From Niebla homalea (lineage: Eukaryota; Ascomycota; Lecanoromycetes; Lecanorales; Ramalinaceae), in contig JAHGAU010000011.1 in NCBI GenBank assembly GCA_019925105.1, positions 1,426,001 to 1,490,000 on the forward strand: a DNA stretch of 64,000 bases. The letters are read 5' to 3'. The notes below the pieces were generated by a model that did not search any database, was not told the origin of the DNA, and saw only the letters and a list, made by a program, of their open reading frames with translations. The number at the start of each line of letters is the position of its first letter. Positions within the stretch are counted from its first letter, which is position 1. Shown piece by piece: positions 24,891 to 35,514 of the stretch. Made by a program: the position numbers and the translations under genes.

Positions 24891-25029
24891 TTAATACCGA
24901 CGTTAATATAAACGTAAAAATAGTTAAGATTATTATTATAAGAATTATTATAATTATTATATTAATAAATAGTTCTTTTTTAATTTTAATTAATTAATTT
25001 TTATTAAATAATATTTTAATAATAGATAT

Positions 25030-25124
25030 TATAGGATAGGATGGGATTCAGCCTTATCCCATCCCATACGGGATGGGATATACATTGCCAAATCCCGTCC
25101 CATCCCGTCCCGCTTCCCGGAGTA
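25030..25124. repeat. hAT-like right end
   Basis: It contains GGGATGGGATTCAGCC, ATCCCATCCCAT and the terminal GTCCCGCTTCCCGGAGTA, the inverted partner of the left end. The GGGATGGGATTCAGCCTTATCCC segment, in shorter parts, also occurs in the 35-kb miniature element. Confidence 0.85.
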
Positions 25125-27659
25125 ACTTTAGGGAAACTATACCGCGAGTAACGGAAGATCTTCTTAACGGCTATTTAATACCCTTTATTAAGGTTAAATG
25201 CGTAACGTAATATTACCGATACCATATAGGCTATATTAAGTTTAATACTTATTATAATATATATAAGTAAGTTAATAACGGACTGGTATTTAAGCTGAAA
25301 TTGCTTTAAGGCGGTATATTCTTTATTAATTAACTTAAAACGGGTACTTACGTTTATAAGGATAATTATACCGTTACCCTTAGAAAAAAATTATTATATA
25401 TATTGAATTAAGTAAGGACCTATTTAACGTAACTTTCTTAATTAAAAGTTAAAGTTCAATTTTATTAATTACGGATAATATTTATATTTAAGTATTAATT
25501 ATATAAGTTTAAATCGGATATCTTAAACTTCTTATTTAATTAAGCCTTTAAGTTGGTAATAACCCGTTTATTAATTCTTATTATTAAGATATTATTATAT
25601 AATAACGATAATATTAATATCCGGGTTTAAGAATATATTATAATTTTTATTAATATAATAATAATTAAGTTTCTTAAGGAATATAAAAAAATATTAATAT
25701 TAAATCCAAGATAATTATTTAAGCTTATAGAAAGCTTTATTTAATAAGTAAACCCGTTTTAAGTTATTATTAAAGCCCGTTAATTAATAAATATAAATTT
25801 TTTAAGGATATTATTATAAAGAATACTATTTTAACGTTTATTTATTTAATCTTTAAATTATATATAGCCGCTATAATAAAAAAAGCTTTATAGCTTATAA
25901 GTTTAATAATTATTATAAAAATATTAAAGAAATTTAAACTTTCTTTTTATTAAAAACTACGGATTATTTATCTGGCTTTATACCAGGTAATATTACCGTC
26001 CAGTTTACGTTTATACTTATAGATCTACTTATTATTTAATACGTTAATACCGGGAGGTAAATTTACTAGGATTTAGGTTTTATTCTTTTTTAAGAACTTA
26101 ACTTTATTTTTTATAATAAGCTCTTACTTTATTTTACAATATATATCCTTTACGGCTTATATATAGGTGGTAAGTTTAATATAATCCGTAAGGATCACAA
26201 TTATAAAATATATAAATATTAATTGAAAACCGGCGGCTTAATAATTAAAGTCCCGGTTACGCCGGTGGCTTAAGGGTTATATTTTGGCCACGTAAGCTTA
26301 AATAAATGGATTTGGAGATTCAGTAAATTTTCTTAAAGATAAGTAATAATATAAAATTAAATTATAAGGATTAAGTAAGCTTAAGTCCCAATCTATAAAG
26401 GTATATATACCCGGAGATTCCTTTATAATATTATTATTAAGGGTAAATAAAGATAATATAAATAAATCCTTTTTATTAATATTTTCTTTAATAATTATAA
26501 ATTTTAAGGTTATACGGGGCTTAAGTTATTTGTTAAATATAAGTTTAATTATATCCTTAATAATAATATTATTAATTTTATCCGTAATATTTATAATATA
26601 AAAGCTTTATATAATAATAATAACCAGCTCGTTATTCATATTTTTATTATTATTAAAACTCCACGGTAACTATTTCCCCTATCTCAGTATTAAATAACGA
26701 ACCGGCAAAAGGTTATCGGCTTTACGTTTGGGGTAAACGGCTTTATCCTTTAATTATTTAATATAATTATAACGTTAAACCTGGTTATTTAATATAAATA
26801 TTTTATAAACGTAATAACCCTTAAAGCCGATAAAGTATCCTTTAATGGCTTTAATTTAGAATTTTATTTAATTTATATCGAAAAGCTTACACTTTTAATA
26901 TATATTATATCGTTTAACTTTCTTAATAAAAAATTAATTAAGTTTTCCGAAACTTATAGTTTAATTCGGTATATCGTAAATATTTATAGGCATTATATTA
27001 TATATAAAAGCCATTATAATAATAAATTTAATAATAAGAATACGTAATAAACTATTATTTAATAATATTATATAGGCTCGGATAATAAGGGTTTAATTTA
27101 TTTATTTAAAAATACCATTTTATTAAGGATTATAGGGTACCGTAAACTCTTATTAAATACCTTTAACGTATTATTAATTATTAAATTAAAAACCGTTATA
27201 TATATTATTATTATTAATATATAAACGGCGGATAAAACGGTTTAAGTAATAAATCCTTTTTATATAATTTTAAAAAGCTTTAAAAACTATTTTATATAAA
27301 AAATTTAATAATAAAGTTATATAAATAACTTTAATAATGTTTTTAATAAAAGTAATAATTTATTTATAATCGGTTTTTATATTATTAATAAAGTTAATTA
27401 AATCGGAATAAATAAGTTCGTTTTAATAGATATTAAACTTTATTTATATTTCCGTATAAATAATATACTTATAGTCCCTTAATAAATCCGGTAAATTAAA
27501 AAGGTTAATACCGGTTATTATTTCCGGTAAAAGCTTAATATTTTATTCCCTTATATGCTTTGTTATTTTATATTAATATTTTAAGGCTTCTTAATTTACG
27601 GTAATAATATATAGGGTTACGGGTATTAAATTATTAATAATTTTAATATTAACTTTAAG
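25125..27659 (-). pseudogene. Copia-B (-) reverse transcriptase and integrase part
   Basis: Reverse-complement comparison with 8900-11480 shows that this is the same Copia-B. The segment 25130-25330 matches 11280-11480 closely. The RT active site lies near 25570-25610, reading YNNILII for YVDDILI, apparently with one base deleted. The integrase side continues to 27659, where a LINE fragment inserted. Differences from the + copy are mostly C/T and G/A, so the two copies were mutated independently. Confidence 0.8.
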
Positions 27660-28859
27660 GTACGAACTCAGCCACGCTAGCAGGAAACGAACGTATTCGC
27701 CAGAACTGCAAGAGGCCTTGGATAAAAAAGCGCAGAAAGGAGGCATTTACCCCCCCTACGGAAATTAAACTGGAATAAGTTAAAAAAGAGATCGATTTAA
27801 CTTACGTTTAAGAAGTTAACGTAGGAGTATATAAACTTTTATTTAAAATAAAAGCGGCGGAAAAGAAGAAGGCCGTAAGGGTAAAGTTAACGGTAATTAC
27901 CCTATAGACCAGAAAAAGGTAAATAGAATATTAATATAAATATAGAGAATTAATCCCTTCAGGATAATAGTACCCAGCGTTAAATAATAACGAGGTTATT
28001 AATAAATATCTCCGGCATTATAAGATTATAAGGAAAAATAATAATGTATTAATAATTTAACTCCGGATAAATAAAAACGATTTAATTTACTTCCTTTTTA
28101 TTATATATACCGGTAACCGGATTAACGTTAATTATAAATATAAATAATAAAAATAAAACGCCGTATATATATTAATCTCTTATTTATTATTTAAGGAACG
28201 TAGACCGGGACTAATTAAAAGGGTAAGGATTAACGATTATTGTTAAATACTTTAATAAAAAGGGTATTAAAGCGGTGATTAAATTTATAATAATTATAAG
28301 CTTATTATTATAATTTAACTTAATTAAGGAAATAAATAAAATAATCGAAAATTTAATTAAGAAACCTCGCCGTTAACTTAAAGGTAAAAAATAACGGCGG
28401 AAAAACTATACTTAATAAAAGGTTAAAAAGGCTATAAATATTAAAGCGGTATAAAAAGTAATATTATATCGGTTAATAAAGTTATATAAATAAAATAATA
28501 ATAATATATATATTAATAAGGATATTTAATAATATAATCGGAATTTTAAAATTTTAATATTAAATAAACCCGTAAGGTAACGGAAGAATAATAAGTTTAA
28601 GAATAACTTTTAAGTAAATTCGGTCGTAATATTATAAGTTTTCTTAAAAAAAACGTATAAATAAATTCTTACTTTTTAAACGGCCGTAAATACTTTTAGC
28701 CCTTAAAACGTAAGTAAAGGCTAGGTAAATACCGGTTTTTATTTTTAACGTTATAGATATCAGGTTTTTACGGTTATTAATAAGGTTAAATGCCGAGTAT
28801 TAAGGAACGCCGGAATTAACTTAACTAGATCCGTAGTATAAATCAATTAATCAATCAAT
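27660..28859 (+). mobile_element. 5'-truncated LINE fragment (1.2 kb)
   Basis: The insertion is flanked by an exact 12-bp duplication ATTAACTTTAAG (27648-27659 and 28860-28871). It contains the ORF2 C-terminal region and the 3' UTR and ends in the ATCAATCAATCAAT tail. Its first 110 bp (27661-27770) keep CA and TG and are hardly mutated, unlike the rest. Confidence 0.9.
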
Positions 28860-30349
28860 ATTAACTTTAAGAAAATAAAAGGCTATTAGTAAAAGTTTTA
28901 TAAAGATACCGTTACGGCCAATAAATATACTTAAATCCTCCGGATTATTACTTTACTTAAAAGGATAGCCGGCTCGCTATAATTATTTAGGGTTAATAAG
29001 ATTAAAAATATTATTAAAAATAAAAAGGATATTATAAATAATTAAATTATAAACGCCCTCGTTAAACTAATATAGGATTTTAATAATTCCAATATAGGTA
29101 ATATTCCTCCCCGGAAAAGCCTTTAATAAAAATAAACTTAAAGAAAAGCTCCTTACGGATAAATATATAATTATTATTAACGACATAATTTATATAATTA
29201 ATATTAAAGATATAGGTAATAAAAATAAATATATTTATAATTAAATATACTTAATAGTCCCGGTAAATAGTAGGCGGTAAAGCCGGTATAATAACAGTAA
29301 CGTATATAAAAATTAAATTTATTAAAGCCTTAATCCTTAAAAAGGCTTTATATTCCTTATCCTTAAGTTTATTATTATCCTTATTGTTATTTTTATTACC
29401 GTTATTATTGCCGTTATTACGGCGCTAGCGTTTTTAATCGTTACCAGTACCGGTATTATTATTATTATTATTATTATAACGCTTATTATCATTATTATAA
29501 ATCGATTTATTATACTTATAGGGTAAACGATAACCGGTAATAATATAAAAATATCTCTTTTATAAAACTTTAACGTAATAGCCTGAATGGATATTAAATT
29601 ACGGAAAAATATAAAGCGGAATAAAATTATTAAAGCGGATATTATCCCAGAAACGTAAATCGGTAATAATAACCGTAAGGGTTAAAGTATTAAATATAAA
29701 CGTCTTATTTAAAACTTTATATTAAAGAAACCGATTAATAATATAGGTAAATACGTATTTTAAAACGTTAATATTATTATTGACCGTTTAAAACGGCTTA
29801 TATTTATTATTATATTAATTAATATAAATTTTATATTCCGGGTTAAAGCTTTTATAAAATTATTAAATAAGTATATTATTATTAATAATAATTATATTTT
29901 AGAAATTCTGTAATTTATTAAAAGATCTTAATATTTATTATAATACTTATTTAAATCTAAGTATTAATTAAGGGTAAAAAAGGTAAAACGCTTAAAAATT
30001 AATACGAAATAACTTAAGCCCTTAAGTTAATACCGAATACGGAGGGTATTTTACGTTACTTTAATATTCTTAATATTCTTAATAGTATATTAATTAGTCC
30101 CCTTAATCGTTATATAGATTACGGTATAGGTTATAGAGTACCCTTAATCGTAAATATCTTAAGCCTTTATAAGCTTATTATCCTAAAGAGTATTAATTTT
30201 AATAGGGCGTAAATTAAAACCTATAATCCAATAGTTAAGCCGGGTAAGCTTAAGTTTCTTACTTATCTTATATTCCTATATAATATACTTAATGCTATTT
30301 TTAAGCTTAATAACCTTATTAAAAGTACCGGTAATCTTAAAGGGGTCGG
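28860..30349 (-). pseudogene. Copia-B (-) protease and Gag part
   Basis: The sequence resumes after the LINE and matches 7380-8800 in reverse. The Asn/Gly-rich linker is at 29330-29500, and the Gag segment with the motif matching 8040-8130 is at 29580-29720. The protease-like patch is at about 29130-29290. It is inactive. Confidence 0.75.
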
Positions 30350-30568
<219 letters not shown>

Positions 30569-31633
30569 TAATTTAGCTTAAAAATTAAAGAGATCTTCAT
30601 CGTTAAAAGGCGACGGGATTATGACTGATAATATTAAGCCCTTAAATAAAAATAACTTAAATAGCGATGGTAATAAATAGTACTCTAGGTTGTTATCCTC
30701 TGAAACTATAACTTTCCTGAATAATATACGTGTAAAACGGAACGTCTTATAAAGTAAATAATAACGGGCCCGGAGTTTCTTTTTACTTAATAAGAACCGT
30801 AATTTAAAAGTTAATAATAAGTAATAAAGCTTCTTAATCTTAACGGATTATTTAAGGCGTAAAGCTTATAAAGTATATATAATATATTAGGTAAAGGAAC
30901 GTTATTTAAGTATAAATAGTTTAATTATAACTTAAAATAATAGAATATATAGATTAAGATAATCGATTAATTCTTAATAATCTTAATAATAATAAAAATT
31001 TTAATAAAGAGCCCTTAAAAATGGAGCTATAATTAATTTAAGCCTTAATAATTTTTATAAAGAAAAAAGAACCTTAAAAGTAAATATTTTACTTTTTTTT
31101 ATACTTAAACTTTAATACGATAATTAAAGTGAACTTTAATATAAGGCTAGAATAATAATAGCTTAAATTAAGTAATTAACTTAATTAAGAAGCTAAATAT
31201 ATATGATAATAGGCTTTATAGGCTGCTTTAATCGCCTTAATAATAAATAAACGTTTCCCTTTATTCTTTAAAGGTATTAACGCATATATTAAGGATCCGC
31301 CGATCCAACGGCCCTATAGGTATTCCTATACCTTTATAGTATACGCGTAGATCGGTATATAAGGTTATTATACCTTACGGTTTGCATATAAATAAGGTTT
31401 CAGGCTGGGTATTATCTTAGCCTTCTTATTTTCCGTCCTAGCCTCCTTATTTTTCTGGTAACTAAAACTTAAATCGATAGGACTACTAAGCAATTATAAC
31501 AGTTATAGTAATAGTAAGAGCCGTTGCGATACTGGTAAAGCGATGGTACGGCTTTTAAGGTGTTTAAGTTATCGTTATTAAGGCTTAGTAATTACTAAGC
31601 GCAGTAATAAGCATATAAGCCGGGTTTATAACC
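30569..31633 (-). pseudogene. Copia-B (-) 5' leader and start of Gag
   Basis: The segment 30590-30790 matches 7165-7370 of the + copy in reverse. Beyond that it carries the roughly 845 bp of leader that the + copy has lost. The part next to the LTR (31250-31633) is only lightly mutated. A primer-binding site should lie at 31615-31633, but I could not match it to a named tRNA. Confidence 0.65.
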
Positions 31634-31775
31634 TAATGAAATAATAGGGTATAACTTGCTTAGTTAAGTAAGTACTATGTAAAGTGCTAAGCGATATCTA
31701 TCTATAAGAAGTCCAGGAAGTAGGCTAGCCCCCTTTTGGTAATAGCCGAGGTCTTTACCTTCTGCACTTCTGACA
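31634..31775 (-). repeat. 5' LTR of Copia-B (-)
   Basis: In reverse it starts TGTCAGAAGTGCAGAAGG and is 142 bp long, with the other end mutated to TTTCATTA. Together with 11801-11942 it brackets the complete reverse Copia-B. The target duplication TTTAT follows at 31776-31780. Confidence 0.9.
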
Positions 31776-32220
31776 TTTATTTAACTTAAACTTAATATTA
31801 AAGCTTTTACCCTTATTACGGTAATCTTTTATAATAATTAAGGAGTAATTATATTAATAAAGGCCTTTATAAATTACTTAAAAATAAAGTATATATATAT
31901 TAAGTACTATTTTCTTCAGGAATATATAGTTAATAGATAGGTAAAGCTCGTATATTATTTTACTGGGGATATAATAATTAACGGCCTTATAAAGCCGTTA
32001 TTAAAAGACGGCTTTATTAAATTTAAAAATCATTTAAGATTAAAGTAATTGGTACTATATTTTTACTGGCGTTTTAAAATGAATAAATATACCCCTTACT
32101 GTTAAAGTCGGGGTGGATATACCCTTTATTACGGTAATATAGTTCCAATAACAGCTTTTACTCCTTACTTAATAGGTAGTACGGTATTATAATATTATAA
32201 AGCTACTGATCGAGTAGGAG
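31776..32220 (+). pseudogene. Copia-B (+) 3' remainder
   Basis: This is the continuation of the + copy that stops at 11800. It matches the reverse complement of 11950-12390, the non-coding stretch between RNase H and LTR. It ends in a purine-rich GAGTAGGAG directly before the LTR, the likely polypurine tract. Confidence 0.85.
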
Positions 32221-32362
32221 TATTAAAAGTATAGAAGGTAAAGACCTTAGCTATTACCAAAAGGGGGCTAGCCTACTTCCTGGACTTCTCATAAATAGAT
32301 ATCGCTTAGCACCTTACATAGTACTTACTTAACTAAGCAAGTTACACCCTACCATTTCAACA
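32221..32362 (+). repeat. 3' LTR of Copia-B (+)
   Basis: The LTR is 142 bp, from TATTAAAAGTATAG (mutated TGTTAGAAGTGCAG) to ACCATTTCAACA. It is homologous to both LTRs of the reverse copy. Confidence 0.9.
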
Positions 32363-32557
32363 CGAAAATACTTACTTTTTTTTTATAAAAGGGGTTAATG
32401 TAACTATAGTTCGTCTTTAAGGAGCTATAACTTATCTATAAAGAATTCCGTTAAAGTATTTATAATCTTAGCTTATCTCCAAAGAGCTTAAAGTATAAGT
32501 TTACCAAAAGAGTTAATTAAATAAACGTTACAATTTTTATAGCTCCGATATAAAATT

Positions 32558-32690
32558 AAAAACGTTAAGGAGTTTATATAAATAAGGATTAAGTTTCTTA
32601 TTAAAATAACGTTAAGTAAAATAATATTAATAAGCATTATTATATATTAATTAATATTATACTTGAATTCTTATCAATTTACCGCGTTTT
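32558..32690 (+). repeat. Direct repeat copy 1 (mutated)
   Basis: It corresponds to 33286-33411. Where copy 2 has CG, CA or TG, this copy often has TA or AA (for example TTCTTATTAAAATAACG against TTCTCGTTAGAATAACG), so copy 1 has suffered more RIP. Confidence 0.7.
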
Positions 32691-33285
32691 ACCGAAGGGT
32701 CGTTCTTAATCTTTTAATCGGCTCTTAAAGGCGAAATAATAAACCTTAACGGGAGCCTATAACCGTAATATAAAGGAGCTAGACTTACTATTATTGCCAA
32801 AGATCGTAATCGCTAGGTAGAGATTAAATCGTAAATAAATTTTCTCTTATTAAGGGTATAAATAAGATTAAAGTAAAAGGAATAATTTATACTGGATGTC
32901 CCTTAGAAATTAAACTGTTTAAATCTATAACCGACGTCTGGAGTTATAATGTATCTATTCTTATATATATAACGTTTAAGGACGTTAATAAAGATTAAGC
33001 CTTTAAAGCCGTAACCTTATCTTATTTAAACGATTTTAAGATTATATTGGAGAATAAGAATACATAACGTTTACTCGCTTAGATTTAAGTTATTTTAAAA
33101 CGAGAAAATAAAAGATTTCCGCGGTTTATACGCTTTTAAGTAGGATTATTATGTATTCTAAATAATATCCCAGCTATCCCTAATATAATAATCCTAAGAT
33201 TCTTATGGCCCGCGGTCTTTTCACGTTAATAAGGCTGGTTCGATATCAAAGCATACCGTAGACGTTAAGGGGGTTTATACAGACA

Positions 33286-33411
33286 AAAACGTTGGGGGGT
33301 GTATACAGATAAGGATTACGTTTCTCGTTAGAATAACGTTAAGCAGAATAATATTAATAAGTTATAATATACGTTAAGTAATATTATACTTTAATTCCTA
33401 TTAATCCACCG
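33286..33411 (+). repeat. Direct repeat copy 2 (less mutated)
   Basis: It begins AAAACGTTGGGGGGTGTATACAG and runs to TATTAATCCACC. The pair could be the LTRs of a very small element or two copies of one short repeat; no target duplication was seen. Confidence 0.65.
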
Positions 33412-33666
33412 TATATTAGCTATTAAGGGTAAAGGAATAGGCCCCAACGGGACCCTTAATAACGGTACTTAATATTAACGGCTTAAAGATAATATTAAAC
33501 TTATGGATAAGGCTATTAAACTTAGATCCCAATAATATTTTATTATTTAATTGAGTAAAGATTATATTATAATAAAATTAAGTCTTAATCGTTTTAATAG
33601 CTTTCCGTAGGATATTATTTGCTTTTAATTTATACCTATAAGTATAAATTTTTTAAAAATTATATT

Positions 33667-33949
33667 CCGAATAAAATTATATAATATATATTAATTACGA
33701 TTTATTGTAATAATTATTTATATAAGATCGTAAATATTTCGAAAGAAAGATATTAATAAGGTTTTATTTTATATAATAACCTTAATATAATTCGATAAGC
33801 CTTTAATAAAATATAGATTTTATAATTATTCATGTTTAAAAGCTTTTTTATTTATGATTTTTACTTTTTAATTGCTTTTACGAGGTATTAAATAAAATCG
33901 TTGTTAATATAAATAAGGAGCTAATATTACTCCGCTATTATTTTTAACT
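33667..33949 (+). repeat. Copia-C Gag piece, + arm of an inverted repeat
   Basis: About 280 bp on the + strand match 34688-34958 on the - strand, with RIP-type differences. The shared sequence reads as a Copia Gag N-terminal portion. Confidence 0.75.
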
Positions 33950-34019
33950 TTATTAATAACTTTATTAATCGTTTTAAAATAGCTTTATTAACTATAAAAC
34001 TACTATTAATATCTTATTA

Positions 34020-34958
34020 TTTAATATTATCTTTAAGGACGTAAAGATTACCGGTATATTTAAGTAATATTATAAGCTATCCTTTATAAATAAGTATATA
34101 TTCTTATTATTTAAAGTATATATTTTTTACTTAAGAATATTATTAAATAACAGTTTATTATAAAGTTTAAAATATAGGTTACCTTTATAAATGTAATTTT
34201 AAATTTTTTTAATAGGCTTATTAACGTAAAAAGTAATATTTCCATATACTTTAACTTTATTATTATTGATACTTACAATGATAATATTATTTTCATTATT
34301 TACTTCTTTAATAAAGCGGTCTTTCATAATATTATTATAAATATAAACTATAAAACCGCTATTTATAATTTATAACAATTTAAGATTTATATTTTTTAAG
34401 ATATTAAAAGCTTTATATTTATTATTTAGTAGTACCGATAATGGCTTTTCCTTTTACTTAATATTTCTGGACTTCTTAAAAGCCTTATTGACCTCACTTT
34501 TAATTTTTTAATCCTTAATTTTACCTTTACCTTTTTCATGATTATTAAGTCTCCTTTAAAGTTTAATAGCTTATTATATTAATTACCTTAAAAATAATTA
34601 TACTCGTTAAATTAATATTTCGTACCATATAGGTATTTAGTCAACTCAGCTATATTATCCTTAAAAGTTAATTTTATTAATTCCTTTAAAATAGCGGAAT
34701 AATATTAGCCCCTTATTTATATTAATAACGATTTTATTTAATACCTGGTAAAAGCAATTAAAAAAGTAAAGGTCATAAAATAAAAAAGGTTTTAAAGATG
34801 AATAATTATAAAGTCTATATTTTATTAAAGGCTTATCGAATTATATTAAGGTTATTATATAAAATAAAAACCTTATTAATATTTTTTCCCCGAATTATTT
34901 ACGATCTTATATAAATAATTATTATAATAAATCGTAATTAATAAATATTATATATTGT
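34020..34958 (-). pseudogene. Copia-C Gag-protease relic
   Basis: On the - strand, a Gag-like region (34958-34560, with the KVFILYNNLNIIR segment) is followed by a basic linker, a protease core reading LL-stop-IINSGFIVYIYN near 34345-34380, and a GNI-like strand further on (34210-34290). NSG is the mutated DSG active site of Copia proteases. Sequence after it (34020-34200) looks like the start of the integrase leader. Only this 5' third of the element is present. It differs from Copia-A and Copia-B. Confidence 0.6.
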
Positions 34959-35030
34959 TTATTCGGTTTATATATTATAATAAAGATTAAAATCTTTTAA
35001 TATAATATATTTACCGGGTAAAATTATAAT

Positions 35031-35514
35031 TACTACGGGAAGCGGGACGGGATAGGACGGTTTTTCGATTCACTTATCCCATCAGGGACGGGATAAGGCT
35101 GAATCCCATCCCATCCCATCCTTATCCCGGTGGGATGGGATCGGGATATGCCAAGATCCCGCCAAGACGCGGGGTAATAGTGAATGGGTGAGGGTATTGG
35201 TGAGGTAAAGGTGGTAATAACGCAGGTAAGGGTGCAGGTGGTGGTGCAGCTAAGGGTGCAGCTGGTGGTGCAGGTGAGGTTGGTAGTGAGGTGGTAAGGG
35301 TGTAGGTAAGGGTGCAGGTGAGGGTATAATAGGTAGTGCAAGTGTTAGCCTAGGTGCAGGCATGGTGGTAGTGTTGCGGACATGGAGTGTCACTGAGCCG
35401 TCATCCAAGCGGTGTTAAGGATGGGATGGGATGGGATTCAGCCTTATCCCGTCCCAAGCGGGATGGGATAAGTGAATCGAAAAACCGTCCTATCCCGTCC
35501 CGCTTCCCGCAGTA
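35031..35514. mobile_element. Non-autonomous hAT-like miniature element (484 bp)
   Basis: Its ends (TACTACGGGAAGCGGGAC and its inverse) and GGGATGGGAT subterminal repeats match the 12.7-25.1 kb element, so the large element is its likely autonomous relative. The centre (35180-35390) is a GGTGCAGGTGAGG-type minisatellite with no coding capacity; the open frame across it is an artefact. The flanking octamers, ATTATAAT and ATTATATT, agree at 7 of 8 positions, but because the flanks are themselves inverted repeats this does not prove a target duplication. It is hardly mutated, perhaps because it is near the minimum length for RIP. Confidence 0.8.
35180..35345 (+). repeat. GGTGCAGGTGAGG minisatellite
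   Basis: Irregular 6- to 15-bp units (GGTAAGGGTGCAGGTGAGGGT) are found here. The same 21-bp-scale unit occurs at 5155-5225, linking this miniature element with the 4.5-5.8 kb island. Confidence 0.75.

Larger units (their letters stand above)
12704..25124 (-). mobile_element. hAT-like DNA transposon, about 6 kb, interrupted by a LINE
   Basis: The ends are perfect inverted repeats beginning TACTCCGGGAAGCGGGAC, and the flanking Copia-B sequence shows an exact 8-bp direct duplication, ACTTTAGG, at 12696-12703 and 25125-25132. An 8-bp duplication is characteristic of the hAT superfamily. GGGATGGGAT-type subterminal repeats lie inside both ends (12720-12830 and 25035-25110). Between them is a relic transposase on the - strand. 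A 6.45-kb LINE insertion (16796-23246) accounts for half the length. The transposon is heavily mutated internally, while its tips are nearly intact. The ends are not the CA-G type of many hAT elements, so superfamily placement rests on the duplication and one transposase motif. Confidence 0.75.
32363..33666. other. Unidentified patchwork with direct repeats
   Basis: This stretch has intermediate composition. It contains two direct repeats of about 130 bp (32558-32690 and 33286-33411). The segment 33240-33320 has GGGGTTTATACAGACAAAAACG-like units resembling the subterminal repeats of the 40.8-kb element. Coding-like patches on the + strand (32820-33200) were not recognised. Confidence 0.5.

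Noticed and set aside
35033..35341. 102-codon open frame on the - strand
   Set aside because: It spans the inverted end and the minisatellite of the miniature hAT-like element and has no coding signature.
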